In this document: piece after piece, positions 47,663 through 57,708 of the stretch | Numbering within the stretch: the stretch's first letter is position 1 | Layout of the letters: each line of letters opens with the position of its first letter | Source of the DNA: Aldehydirespirator sp963662645 | GTDB lineage: Bacteria > Actinomycetota > Acidimicrobiia > Acidimicrobiales > Aldehydirespiratoraceae | Assembly (NCBI GenBank): GCA_963662645.2 | Contig: OY759762.1 | Coordinates: 1,116,001-1,180,000, forward strand | DNA length: 64,000 nucleotides | Direction of reading: 5' to 3' | The notes under the pieces: generated by a model | What the model was told of the DNA's origin: nothing | Database searches by the model: none | Seen by the model: only the letters and a program-made list of their open reading frames with translations | Position numbers and translations under genes: made by a program

Positions 47663-47838
47663 GGCTCAGACCCTAACGCGAGCCGTCGGAGCCGAGGAAT
47701 ATCGGCTCCCTGCGAACTTCCTGCGGTCGCAGGTCGCACGCGCCGACAGCTCCCGGCAAGTCTGCGGTGGACAGTCTCGACGTGACCGCCCGCGGCAGTG
47801 CCCCACTGCTGTCAGTGCTCGTCGACGGCAGTGCTCGT

Positions 47839-47935
47839 CGACAGGCTGTCGGAACTGGTCAACATGCCGCAAGCGCTTGTTGACAGGCTGTCAGCGCCGG
47901 CCTATGTGCTGTCAGCGCTTGTTGACATATTGTCA
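47839..47935. promoter_or_regulatory. Three phased palindromic operators (YGACA-N3-TGTCR), 42 bp apart
   Basis: Perfect inverted repeats occur at 47839-47851 (CGACA-GGC-TGTCG), 47881-47893 (TGACA-GGC-TGTCA) and 47923-47935 (TGACA-TAT-TGTCA). Their centres, 47845, 47887 and 47929, are exactly 42 bp apart, about four helical turns, so bound dimers would sit on one face of the DNA. The array arose partly as a decayed 42-bp direct repeat (GCGCTTGTTGACA recurs). It overlaps the best promoter boxes for the P450 operon. Confidence 0.65.
47880..47908 (+). promoter_or_regulatory. Candidate promoter for the P450 operon
   Basis: TTGACA (47880-47885) and TATGTG (47903-47908) with a 17-bp spacer, overlapping the second palindrome. 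A repressor bound there would block the -35 region. Transcription would start near 47915, giving a leader of about 95 bases that includes the short ORF at 48010. Confidence 0.4.
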
Positions 47936-48009
47936 TAATGTGGCGGCTGCCGAGCACGCCGCCCCGGCGCGGCGCGAAGATGGGCACCGCAACGCACTGG
48001 AGAGGTCAC

Positions 48010-48033
48010 ATGACCGAGACCACCCACGTCTGA
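48010..48033 (+). CDS. Seven-codon leader ORF made by a 23-bp duplication of the P450 start
   Basis: The start region ATGACCGAGACCACCCAC is repeated after 23 bp. The first copy now encodes only MTETTHV, with its TGA at 48031-48033 overlapping the ATG of the second copy (TGATG), which opens the P450. Because 23 is not a multiple of three, the duplication turned the first start into a coupled mini-ORF. Confidence 0.45.
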   Translation: MTETTHV

Positions 48034-49324
48034 TGACCGAAACCACCCACACCGAAGCGTCCTACCACCGGGTGCCCGACGAAGTGCCGCAACCGCCGTC
48101 TGGCTGCCCGGTGACCGGCTTCACCCCGTTCGCGCCCGAATACCTGGCCGACCCTTACGCGGTGCTGAACGGGCTGCGGGCCACGCCGGTGTTCTACTCC
48201 AGCGAGCTCGGCTATCTGGTGGTCACCCGCATGGAGGACGTGAGCGACGTGTTCCTGGACCCGCAGACGTTCGGCTCCCAGAACGTGCAGGATCCCGTGT
48301 TTCCCCTCAGCACGGCCGCGCACGCCGTGCTGGCCGCGCCGGACTTCAACCCCGTGGCGGTCATGTCCAACCGCCAGCCCCCCGACCACGGCCGGATCCG
48401 CAACCACACCAAGCAGGGCTTCTCCAACCGGCGGATGCGGCTCCTGGAGCCCTACATCCGTCGCCGCAGCCATGCTCTCGCCGACGACCTGCTGGCCGCC
48501 GGCTCGCCGGCCGACTTCGTGCCGGTGTTCGCGCACCCCCTGCCCGGTGAGACGATCTTCCGCTTCATCGGATTCCCGGAGAGAGACGACGAGCGGCTCA
48601 AGGGATGGTGCTCGGACCGGCTGGCCTTCAGCTGGGGCAAGCCGACCGAGGCCGAGCAGACCGAGATCGCCCACAAGATGCTGGCCTACTGGCGGTACTG
48701 TCGCGAATTCGTGGTCGTCAAGGTCGATGACCCCGGCGACGACTTCACCTCCGAGCTGCTGGCCGTGCACAAGGCCGACGACGGCGAGCTCACCTACCGG
48801 GAGGTTGAGTCGATCGTCTACGGCCTGTCGTTCGCGGGCCACGAGATCGTCAGCCACTTCCTGTCGAATTCGCTGATCTGCCTGCTGTCGCGCCGCGACC
48901 AGTGGGACGAGCTCTGCGCGGACCCGTCGCTGATACCGGCCGCGCTGGAGGAGGTGCTGCGCTTCGAGTCGCCCCAGACCAGCTGGCGGCGCGTCACCAA
49001 CGTCGACACCGAGGTGGCCGGGGTGGAGGTGCCCGCCGGGACCAACATCTTCATGAGCCTGGCCGCGGCCAACCACCAGCCCGACATCTTCGACGACGCC
49101 GGCGAGTTCGACATCCACCGGCCCAACGCCCGCAACCACATCTCGTTCGGAAAGGGCATCCACTTCTGCCTGGGCGCCCGCCTCGCCCGCCTGGAGGCCA
49201 CCGTCGCCCTGGAGGTCCTCACCGAGCGGATCCCGTCGCTGCGGTTGGTGGAGGGCCAGAGCCTGGAGCGCTTCGCCAACATCACCTTCCGCGGTCCCCG
49301 CCAGCTCCTGGTGGCCTGGGACAC

Positions 49325-49328
<4 letters not shown>
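48033..49328 (+). CDS. Cytochrome P450
   Basis: 431-aa soluble bacterial P450. The heme-thiolate motif is FGKGIHFCLGARLA with Cys379, the ExxR is in EVLRFESPQTSWRR, and the I-helix region reads LSFAGHEIVSHFL, where the usual AGxxT threonine is Val, an unusual change for a hydroxylating P450. ATG 48033 is preferred over the out-of-frame ATG at 48010. The stop overlaps the GTG of the next ligase gene, so oxidation and CoA activation of one compound are probably linked. Redox partners are not adjacent. Confidence 0.92.
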
Positions 49329-51001
<1,673 letters not shown>

Positions 51002-51040
51002 GACTCCCAGGCCCGCCGGTCGCTGGCGTCTGGCCCCCTG

Positions 51041-51205
51041 CGGCCACGCGCCGTCACCGCTCGCGTGAGGGGCGATCGCACAAGATGGCCACGCGCCCTC
51101 GCCGCTCGCGCGCAGGGCGATCGCACAAGTTGGCCACGCGCCCTCGCCGCTCGCGCGCAGGGCGATCGCACAAGATGGCCACGCGCCCTCGCCGCTCGCG
51201 CGGCC
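51041..51205. repeat. 45-bp tandem repeat (about 3.6 copies) between two acyl-CoA ligase genes
   Basis: Full units start at 51071, 51116 and 51161, preceded by a partial diverged unit at 51041-51070. Each begins GGCGATCGCACAAG and so contains the palindrome GCGATCGC. The copies differ by only one or two bases. It lies in the 278-bp gap between the two ligase genes. There are no distinct spacers, so it is a minisatellite and not a CRISPR array. Confidence 0.9.
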
Positions 51206-51279
51206 GGACCGCCGCGTCAGGGGCACTGACGGGCAGCCGCCATCGCATTCGTGGCTTGCGGCACATAGCGTTGCCTGCC

Positions 51280-52905
51280 ATGAGCGCCGAACGAAGCCCA
51301 AGACCGTCGCCGTTCGTGCCGGTGCCGCTCACGCCGGTGTCCTTCCTCGACCGGGCCCGGGTCGTGCACGGCGACCGGCCCGCGGCGGTGGACGGACCGC
51401 TGCGGCGCAGCTACCAGGACTTGGCCGACCGCTGCGAGCGGCTGGCCGGCGCCACCGTCGACCTGGGCCTGGAGCCCGGCGACGCGGTGTCGGTTCTGGC
51501 CCCCAACGTGTCGATGGCCCTGGAGGCCGCCTTCGGGTTCCCCATGGCCGGGGTCGTCTTCAATGCACTCAACTCCAGGCTCTCGGCGGGCGAACTGGCG
51601 TGGATCGTCGGCCACGCCGAGTCCAAGGTGCTCTTCGCCGACCACGCCCTGGCCGATGTGGCCCGGTCGATCCAGGAGCAGGTCGCTGGCCTGCGGGTGG
51701 TGGTGTCGAGCGACGCGGGCGCCTCGGGCGGCAAGGACGCCGACTGCGAGTATGAGGCCTTGCTGGCGGCGGCCGAGCCCCACCGGATCGGCATCGCCGA
51801 TGAGGAGTCGCTGCTGAGCCTCAACTACACGTCGGGCACGACCGGCAACCCCAAGGGCGTCATGTACTCGCACCGGGGCGCCAACCTCAACGCGCTGGCC
51901 ATGGCCGCCCAGTGCGGGCTCGACAGCGACGCCGTGTTCCTATGGACACTGCCCATGTTCCACTGCAACGGCTGGTGCTTCCCGTGGGCGGTCACCGCGG
52001 TGGGCGGGGCGCACCTGATGCTGCGGACCCTGGATCCGGGCACGGTCTGGCGGCATATCCGCGACGACGGCGTGACCCACTTCAACGCCGCCCCCACCGT
52101 GCTGATCGGCCTGGTCAACCACCCCGACGCCGGCCCGGCGCCCCGGACCGTGAAGGTGTGCACCGGCGGCGCGCCCCCGTCGCCCACCCTGCTGGCGCAG
52201 ATGGCCGAACTGAACATCCATGTGACCCACCTCTACGGCCTCACCGAGACCTACGGCCCGTCGCTGATCTGCGACTGGCGCAGCGAATGGGACGGCCTGC
52301 CCGCCGCCGAGCAGGCCCGGATCAAGGCCCGCCAGGGGGTGGGCACGCTGGTGACCTCGTCGGTGCGGGTGGTCGACGCCGACGGCGCGGACGTGCCCGC
52401 CGACGGCGCCACGCAGGGGGAGATCGCCATTCGGGGCAACAACGTGATGCTCGGCTACTACAAGGACACCGACGCCACCGCGGCGGCTTCGGTGGACGGG
52501 CCCGACGGCACCTGGTTCCGCACCGGCGACATGGCCGTGATGCACGACCACGGCTACGTGGAGGTGCGCGACCGGGCCAAGGATGTGATCATCTCCGGCG
52601 GCGAGAACATCGCCTCCATCGAGGTGGAGCAGGCCCTGGCCTCGCACCCCGACGTGGTGGAGTGCGCGGTGGTGGCCGCCCCCGACGACACCTGGGGCGA
52701 AGTGCCGGCCGCCTTCGTGGTGCTGCGACCCGGAGCGGACGTGACCGAGGCCGACCTCGTCGAGCACGTGAAGTCCCGCATCGCCCGCTTCAAGGCCCCC
52801 AAGTCGGTGACCTTCGGCGACCTGCCCAAGACCGCCACCGGCAAGATCCAGAAGTTCGCCCTGCGAGACCAGCTCTGGGCCAGCCGCGCCCGCCGCGTCA
52901 ACTAG
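51280..52905 (+). CDS. Acyl-CoA synthetase, medium-chain/DmdB-like
   Basis: 541 aa from ATG 51280. The nucleotide motif is LNYTSGTTGNPKGVMYSHRG, and WTLPMFHCNGWCFPWAVTA is the stretch typical of the medium-chain and 3-methylmercaptopropionyl-CoA ligase (DmdB) group. The catalytic Lys lies in KTATGKIQKFALR. It activates a short or medium acid to its CoA thioester. Whether it serves the P450/FadD3-like pathway, fatty acid use or organosulfur catabolism cannot be decided from sequence. It is separated from the preceding ligase by the 45-bp repeat array, so it may be a separate transcription unit. Confidence 0.9.
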   Translation: MSAERSPRPSPFVPVPLTPVSFLDRARVVHGDRPAAVDGPLRRSYQDLADRCERLAGATVDLGLEPGDAVSVLAPNVSMALEAAFGFPMAGVVFNALNSRLSAGELAWIVGHAESKVLFADHALADVARSIQEQVAGLRVVVSSDAGASGGKDADCEYEALLAAAEPHRIGIADEESLLSLNYTSGTTGNPKGVMYSHRGANLNALAMAAQCGLDSDAVFLWTLPMFHCNGWCFPWAVTAVGGAHLMLRTLDPGTVWRHIRDDGVTHFNAAPTVLIGLVNHPDAGPAPRTVKVCTGGAPPSPTLLAQMAELNIHVTHLYGLTETYGPSLICDWRSEWDGLPAAEQARIKARQGVGTLVTSSVRVVDADGADVPADGATQGEIAIRGNNVMLGYYKDTDATAAASVDGPDGTWFRTGDMAVMHDHGYVEVRDRAKDVIISGGENIASIEVEQALASHPDVVECAVVAAPDDTWGEVPAAFVVLRPGADVTEADLVEHVKSRIARFKAPKSVTFGDLPKTATGKIQKFALRDQLWASRARRVN

Positions 52906-52994
52906 CGTCCACCCCACCAACCCCCGCCTACCGACTTCACAGCGTGGGCAGGCGTCATTACCGTAGAGCCCACCTGACCAGTCAAGGCTCAACC

Positions 52995-54296
52995 ATGACG
53001 TGTCATCCAAAGCGGAACTACGCCGATCTGGTCCAGAAGGGCCGCATCCACCGCAGCGCCTATACGGACCCCGATGTGTTCGCCGACGAGATGATCCGGG
53101 TGTTCGGCGGCACTTGGACATATCTAGGCCACGAGAGCGAACTTCCCGAGCCCTACGACTTCAAACTCACGAACCTGGGGCTTCGTCCCGTCATACTGAC
53201 GAGAGACGGCGACGGAACCATCCACGGCCTGTTCAACCGGTGCAGCCACCGGGGTGTGACGGTGTGTCCTGAGCCGTCGGGCAACACCCGCCGCTTCGTC
53301 TGCAGCTACCACGGATGGACCTACTTGAACGACGGTCGTCTAGTGGCTGTCCCGTTCGGGTCCAGTTATGGACCGGAGTTCGATCAGACTGAACTCGGCC
53401 TCGGTCGCATCAACCGGATCGACACCCACCGCGGCTTCGTGTTCGGGGTTCTCTCACCGGAGGCCCCCAACCTTCATGACTACCTCGGCCCAGTGGCTGA
53501 GTTGATCGACGAATGGGTCGACCGATCACCAGCAGGAAGACTCGTGGTCCGTCATCGGGTGCGCAAGATCGCCGCGGACGCGAATTGGAAGCTCTATGTC
53601 GACGGTGCTGCCGACGGGATCCACCCCTTGTTCGTCCATCGGTCCTATCTGACGATGGGGGCCGAGCGAGACGGTGAAGGGCTCTTCCTTTCCGAGTTCG
53701 CTTCCGGACTAGAGGAATCTGCGATGTACTCGCAGACGCTGCCGCACGGACATCAGTTCCTTGATCAACGTCCGAGCCTGCTCCCGACGAAATGGGCGGC
53801 CACGAGGGCGATGCCGGGAACAGAGGCGGCCGTGGAGCGGTTGACGGCGCGTCACGGTGAGCGGGTCGACGAAATCCTGGAACAGACAACGGTGGCGGGC
53901 ATGAACATCTTTGTGTTTCCGAATCTGTCGCTGGTCGATAATTCGATTGGAGTGGTTCAGCCGCGTGCTGTCGACCGCACCGAGGTCCATTGGCACATCA
54001 CGTCACTTGCCGATCTCGACCCGGTCGCCGTGTCCTTGCGGATGCGAATCGGCGAGGACTTCCCAAACTTCGGCGACACCGACGACGTGGAGCAATGGGA
54101 ACGAGCACAGCGCGGCCTTCGCGACGTGCCAGAAGTACAGTGGCTCCGCACGGGGCGAGGCATCGGGCTGGATCCAGGATCCGATGACAGGGGGGTGTCC
54201 ACCGTGCCGATCACGAGTGAGTCGCCCATGCGCTCCTACCACACTGAGTGGCAACGGCTGATGGCGCTCGAGCCGAGCTGGCTGGATCAAGGCTGA
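52995..54296 (+). CDS. Rieske ring-hydroxylating dioxygenase, alpha subunit
   Basis: 433 aa. Rieske ligands are Cys83-x-His85 (CSHRGVTV) and Cys103-x2-His106 (CSYHGWTY). The catalytic iron motif is NWKLYVDGAADGIHPLFVH, giving D-x2-H-x4-H, and NFGDTDDVEQWERAQRG near the end is typical of benzoate/toluate-like alpha subunits. ATG 52995 is chosen as the first Met before conserved sequence. Codon use here and in the following genes is slightly less G/C-biased than in the ligase genes before it. The beta-subunit gene follows after one base, then a full ABC importer. It is a paralogue of the protein at 361. Confidence 0.93.
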   Translation: MTCHPKRNYADLVQKGRIHRSAYTDPDVFADEMIRVFGGTWTYLGHESELPEPYDFKLTNLGLRPVILTRDGDGTIHGLFNRCSHRGVTVCPEPSGNTRRFVCSYHGWTYLNDGRLVAVPFGSSYGPEFDQTELGLGRINRIDTHRGFVFGVLSPEAPNLHDYLGPVAELIDEWVDRSPAGRLVVRHRVRKIAADANWKLYVDGAADGIHPLFVHRSYLTMGAERDGEGLFLSEFASGLEESAMYSQTLPHGHQFLDQRPSLLPTKWAATRAMPGTEAAVERLTARHGERVDEILEQTTVAGMNIFVFPNLSLVDNSIGVVQPRAVDRTEVHWHITSLADLDPVAVSLRMRIGEDFPNFGDTDDVEQWERAQRGLRDVPEVQWLRTGRGIGLDPGSDDRGVSTVPITSESPMRSYHTEWQRLMALEPSWLDQG

Positions 54297-54297
54297 C

Positions 54298-54852
54298 GTG
54301 GACGCCGCCTCCGCCGGAGACAGCTTCTATTCCGATCTGGTTGACTACGCGGCCTCGTCAAATGAGCTCTCGCAGGGCGACGGAGCGCTCGCCGTGGAGG
54401 TTGCCTCGCTGCTGCACTTCGAGGCCCGGTTGCTCGACGAGAAGCGCTACGGGGAGTGGCTCGACCTGCTCACCGAGTCATGCACCTACTGGATACCGAT
54501 CAATCCTGACGGTGGAGATCCCCGGACGGAGTGGAGCTTGTCGCTGGACGATCGCCGGCGCATCGAGGATCGCATCCGTTGGCTCGGCACGGGAGACGTG
54601 CACGGCCAGCGGCCCCCGAGTCGCACCCGACGGCTGTTGACGAACATCGAGGGCTGGTCGGTCGCTCCCGATGACCGGCGGGCCCGCAGCAACTTCGTGC
54701 TGTTCGAGCATCGGCTGGACCGGACGCGGCAGTTCGTCGGAGCATACGAACACCGCCTGCGGCTCGGCTCCGACGGGTGGAGAATCGACGCCAAGAAGGT
54801 GATGCTGATCGACTCGGACGCGGCTCAGGCCAACGTCACCTTCGTGTTCTGA
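54298..54852 (+). CDS. Aromatic-ring-hydroxylating dioxygenase, beta subunit
   Basis: 184-aa NTF2-fold small subunit that stabilises the alpha trimer. Family features are the N-terminal helix pair (SLLHFEARLLDEKRYGEWLD), the LTESCTYWIPINPDGG segment, and the C-terminal strands (VLFEHRLDRTRQFVGAYEHR; DGWRIDAKKVMLIDSD). The GTG at 54298 is one base after the alpha stop, which implies co-translation. Together with the alpha subunit this gives a complete oxygenase. Ferredoxin and reductase components are not in the operon and must be borrowed from elsewhere. Confidence 0.92.
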   Translation: MDAASAGDSFYSDLVDYAASSNELSQGDGALAVEVASLLHFEARLLDEKRYGEWLDLLTESCTYWIPINPDGGDPRTEWSLSLDDRRRIEDRIRWLGTGDVHGQRPPSRTRRLLTNIEGWSVAPDDRRARSNFVLFEHRLDRTRQFVGAYEHRLRLGSDGWRIDAKKVMLIDSDAAQANVTFVF

Positions 54853-54870
54853 GCAGTCGGCGGTGGGCCA

Positions 54871-55842
54871 GTGCACGGCGTGAGATCGCTTACTGGCCTG
54901 GGCCTCTATGTGCTGAGACGGGTTGCGGTTGCCGTCCCGATCCTGCTGGGCGTGTCCCTGCTGGTGTTCATCCTGTTGAAGATGGTTCCGGGCGGACCTG
55001 TCGACGGTTTGCTGGGGCCGCTGTCGACGGAGGAGCAGCGCGCCCAGCTCACGTCCCGGCTCGGCTTCGACCAGCCCGCGCCGGTGCAGTACGCCAAGTG
55101 GCTCACCGCCGTCGGCCAGGGCGACTTCGGCGACTCGATCACCAAGCAGACCTCGGCGGCAGGCCTGGTGTGGGGCGCCTTCCACAACTCGCTGCTGTTG
55201 GCCGCGGTCGGTGGCGTTGTCGCACTCGCGGGCGGGGTGGCGCTGGGAACGGTCTGGGCCCACTCGCGCCGGGTTGCCTCGAGAGGGTCGGCAGCGGCTG
55301 CCTCGGTCCTCGCCGTGTCAATCCCGCAGTACTCCTTCGGCGTTGTGCTAATCGCCGTGCTTGCGGTGAAGTTCGGCGTGCTGCCGTCTGGCGGCATGAG
55401 CTCGGCGACCGGCGAAGGGGGTCTGGCGGACAGCCTGCGTCATATGGTGCTGCCCGCTCTGACCGCGGCGGTGGTCCCCATGGGGATCATCGCCCGCACC
55501 CAGCGGGCCGCGCTGCTCGACATCGGAGTTGCCGGCTTGATGGAGTCGCTGCGAGCGCGCGGGTTCGGGCAGGGCCGCGTCCTGGTGCATGCTCTGCACA
55601 ACACCCTGCCGTCGCTTCTGACCGTGGCCGGACTCCAGTTCGGGTACCTGCTGAGCGGTGTCGTCTTCGTCGAGATCATCTTCTCCTGGCCCGGCCTCGG
55701 GCTCAGGGTGTTCGAGGCAATCTCGCAGCGCGACCTGCCCGTGATCCAGGCGGGAGTGATGGTCTCTGCGCTGGCGTTCGTGGTGATGAACCTGGTGGTG
55801 GATGTCCTCCATGCCGTGATCGATCCGCGGGTCGCCCAATGA
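54871..55842 (+). CDS. ABC transporter permease, OppB/DppB type
   Basis: 323-aa inner-membrane permease with about six helices. The first helix is VPILLGVSLLVFILLKMVPG, and the EAA-like loop that contacts the ATPase is ESLRARGFGQGRVLVHALHN, within the family pattern. Start is GTG 54871, 18 bp after the beta-subunit stop. With OppC-, OppD-, OppF- and OppA-type genes following, it forms a complete importer for a peptide-, nickel- or opine-like solute. Placement behind the dioxygenase suggests the solute feeds it. Confidence 0.93.
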   Translation: MHGVRSLTGLGLYVLRRVAVAVPILLGVSLLVFILLKMVPGGPVDGLLGPLSTEEQRAQLTSRLGFDQPAPVQYAKWLTAVGQGDFGDSITKQTSAAGLVWGAFHNSLLLAAVGGVVALAGGVALGTVWAHSRRVASRGSAAAASVLAVSIPQYSFGVVLIAVLAVKFGVLPSGGMSSATGEGGLADSLRHMVLPALTAAVVPMGIIARTQRAALLDIGVAGLMESLRARGFGQGRVLVHALHNTLPSLLTVAGLQFGYLLSGVVFVEIIFSWPGLGLRVFEAISQRDLPVIQAGVMVSALAFVVMNLVVDVLHAVIDPRVAQ

Positions 55843-56699
55843 CGGCCACCAACAGCTTCGAGCTGGGCACCGCCCCCCGGGCCCGTCGACGGCTGCCTTG
55901 GGCCGCCCGAGTGGCCGCGCTCGCGATCATCGCCATAGGGGCGGTCGCGGTGCTGGCGCCGGTCCTGCCACTCGACGACCCCGTGCGGGGAGAACTGTCG
56001 GAACGGCTGAGCGGACCCAGCTTCAGCCACCCGCTGGGCACCGACGGGCAGGGACGGGACGTGCTCAGCCGGCTCGCCTGGGGTGCCCGGCCGTCGCTGC
56101 TAGCCGCGCTGCTGCCCGTTCTGTTCGGCGGCAGCATCGGCGCGTGCCTGGGTCTCGTCGCGGGACTGGCAGGCCGGACCGTGGGCGCAACGATCATGCG
56201 ATTCCTCGACATCTTCTACGCCTTTCCCGCGGTGTTGCTGGCCATCGCCATCGCCACCACCAGAGGTGCCGGGCTGACCACCATGGTGATCGCCATTACG
56301 GTGATCGTGGTCGCGCCCGTCGCCCGCATCGCGGAGACCGAAGTGCGCGCCATCCGGAACCTGGACTTCATGGAGGCCGCGAGAGCCAGCGGCGCGTCAG
56401 TGTGGATGATCGGGGCGCGCCAGGTCGTGCCGTGCGTTGGGCCGGCTCTGGTCGTGTACTGCACCGCCCTGGTCGGACTGTCGCTGGTGTACGCAGCCGG
56501 GCTCGGGTTCATCGGCTTGGGGCTGGCTCCGCCCGACCCGGAATGGGGCACGATGGTGAACGAGCTGCGCGCCTTCACGTTCAGCCACCCCTGGCTGGCC
56601 GTGATCCCCGCTCTGGTGATACTTGCGGTGTCGGTGGCGTTCAACGTGCTGGGCGACGGCCTGCGCGATCGCTTGGCCGTTGGCGGATCCGATGGCTAG
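55839..56699 (+). CDS. ABC transporter permease, OppC/DppC type
   Basis: 286 aa from ATG 55839, overlapping the OppB-type stop by four bases. It has the OppC N-terminal signature HPLGTDGQGRDVLSRLAWGA, about five further helices and the ATPase-contact loop FMEAARASGASVWMIGARQV. GLGFIGLGLAPPDPEWGTMV near the end is diagnostic of the DppC/OppC family. It pairs with the preceding permease to form the translocation path. The next gene starts eight bases before this one ends. Confidence 0.93.
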   Translation: MTATNSFELGTAPRARRRLPWAARVAALAIIAIGAVAVLAPVLPLDDPVRGELSERLSGPSFSHPLGTDGQGRDVLSRLAWGARPSLLAALLPVLFGGSIGACLGLVAGLAGRTVGATIMRFLDIFYAFPAVLLAIAIATTRGAGLTTMVIAITVIVVAPVARIAETEVRAIRNLDFMEAARASGASVWMIGARQVVPCVGPALVVYCTALVGLSLVYAAGLGFIGLGLAPPDPEWGTMVNELRAFTFSHPWLAVIPALVILAVSVAFNVLGDGLRDRLAVGGSDG

Positions 56700-57708
56700 C
56701 GGCGCCGGGCGACCTGTTCTGTCGGCGGGTGGCCTGACCGTGGCGGTGCCTGTGCGGCTCGGCTGGCTCGACATAGTCCGCGGTGTCGACCTCGAACTCC
56801 GTACCGGGGAGACCCATGTGCTGGTCGGTGAGAGCGGCAGCGGGAAGTCGATGACGGCGAGGGCAATGCTGGGACTGGCACCGCCCGGTGCCCGCCTGCG
56901 CGGCGCCGTCCGGTTCGACGGCATGGCGCTGCTCGACCTGCAACCGGCCGCGTTGCGCCAGATCCGGGGCCGAGACATCGGCTGGATTCCCCAGGATCCG
57001 GCGGCTGCTCTCGACCCGCTGCGTCGAGTCGGGCCCCAGATCGGGGAGGTGATCAAGGCTCACGAGCGGGGCGTCCCGAGGCGGACGGCGCGCAGCAGGG
57101 TCCGAGAGCTGCTGGCAATGGTCGGCTTCGACGACCCGGGCCTGATCGCCCGCTCGTTTCCCCACGAGCTGTCGGGCGGAATGCGCCAGCGGGCCGCCAT
57201 CGCGGCCTCCATCGCGTGCAGGCCCAGGGTCGTGATCGCCGACGAGCCGACCACCGCGCTGGACGTGACCCTCCAGACACAGATCCTGGATCTGCTGGCC
57301 GCGCTGCGCCGAGAGATCGGCATGGCCGTGCTGCTGGTGACCCACGACATCGGGGTAGCGCGCGAGGCGGGCGATCAAGTGAGCGTCATGTACGCCGGAG
57401 AGCTTGTCGAGAGAGGTCCCGCCCGTGAGGTTCTCGACGATCCTCGGCATCCCTACTTGCGAGCCCTGCTCGCGGCCGAGCCCGACATGTCCACTCCGCG
57501 AGGCGAGTTGCAGGCCCTGCCGGGCCAACCGCCCGAGTTCCATGCCCTGCCCGCGGGCTGCAGCTTCAGCCCGCGCTGCGAGCACGCTCATGACCGGTGC
57601 CGGGAGGCTCCCGTCCTGGCACCCGTCGCTTCGGGCCGGTCCGTGGCGTGCCATCTTGCCGAGTCGGGGCCGGCCTCGATCGGCGAGCCGGCCCGTCGGG
57701 AGGAATGA
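56692..57708 (+). CDS. ABC transporter ATP-binding protein, OppD/DppD type
   Basis: 338-aa ATPase. Walker A VGESGSGKSMTARAMLG, Q-loop GWIPQDPAAALDP, signature ELSGGMRQRAAIAASI, Walker B VVIADEPTTALDVT and switch His LLVTHDIGVA are all intact. The C-terminal oligopeptide-transport extension with its Cys pattern is present (GCSFSPRCEHAHDRC; SVACHLAE). The ATG at 56692 overlaps the OppC-type gene. It works with the OppF-type ATPase encoded immediately downstream to drive import. Confidence 0.93.
   Translation: MASGAGRPVLSAGGLTVAVPVRLGWLDIVRGVDLELRTGETHVLVGESGSGKSMTARAMLGLAPPGARLRGAVRFDGMALLDLQPAALRQIRGRDIGWIPQDPAAALDPLRRVGPQIGEVIKAHERGVPRRTARSRVRELLAMVGFDDPGLIARSFPHELSGGMRQRAAIAASIACRPRVVIADEPTTALDVTLQTQILDLLAALRREIGMAVLLVTHDIGVAREAGDQVSVMYAGELVERGPAREVLDDPRHPYLRALLAAEPDMSTPRGELQALPGQPPEFHALPAGCSFSPRCEHAHDRCREAPVLAPVASGRSVACHLAESGPASIGEPARREE

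Larger units (their letters stand above)
47663..48009. other. Divergent regulatory region between glcD and the P450 gene
   Basis: About 350 bp without a gene. The part from 47796 to 47940 is dense with repeated TGTCAG/TTGACA words and holds three palindromes and a promoter-like pair, listed separately. A further palindrome, GCAGTG-CCC-CACTGC, lies at 47795-47809, about 43 bp before the first of them. The half next to glcD shows nothing clear. Confidence 0.6.

Noticed and set aside
44207..47785. Very long open frame (about 1190 codons) on the plus strand across the glc genes
   Set aside because: It is antisense to glcF, glcE and glcD, which have clear motifs; high-G+C DNA makes such antisense frames routinely. 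Its composition (His/Arg/Gly-rich) is not protein-like.
51041..51205. CRISPR-like spaced repeats
   Set aside because: The 45-bp units are contiguous and the supposed spacers are identical; no cas gene is nearby.
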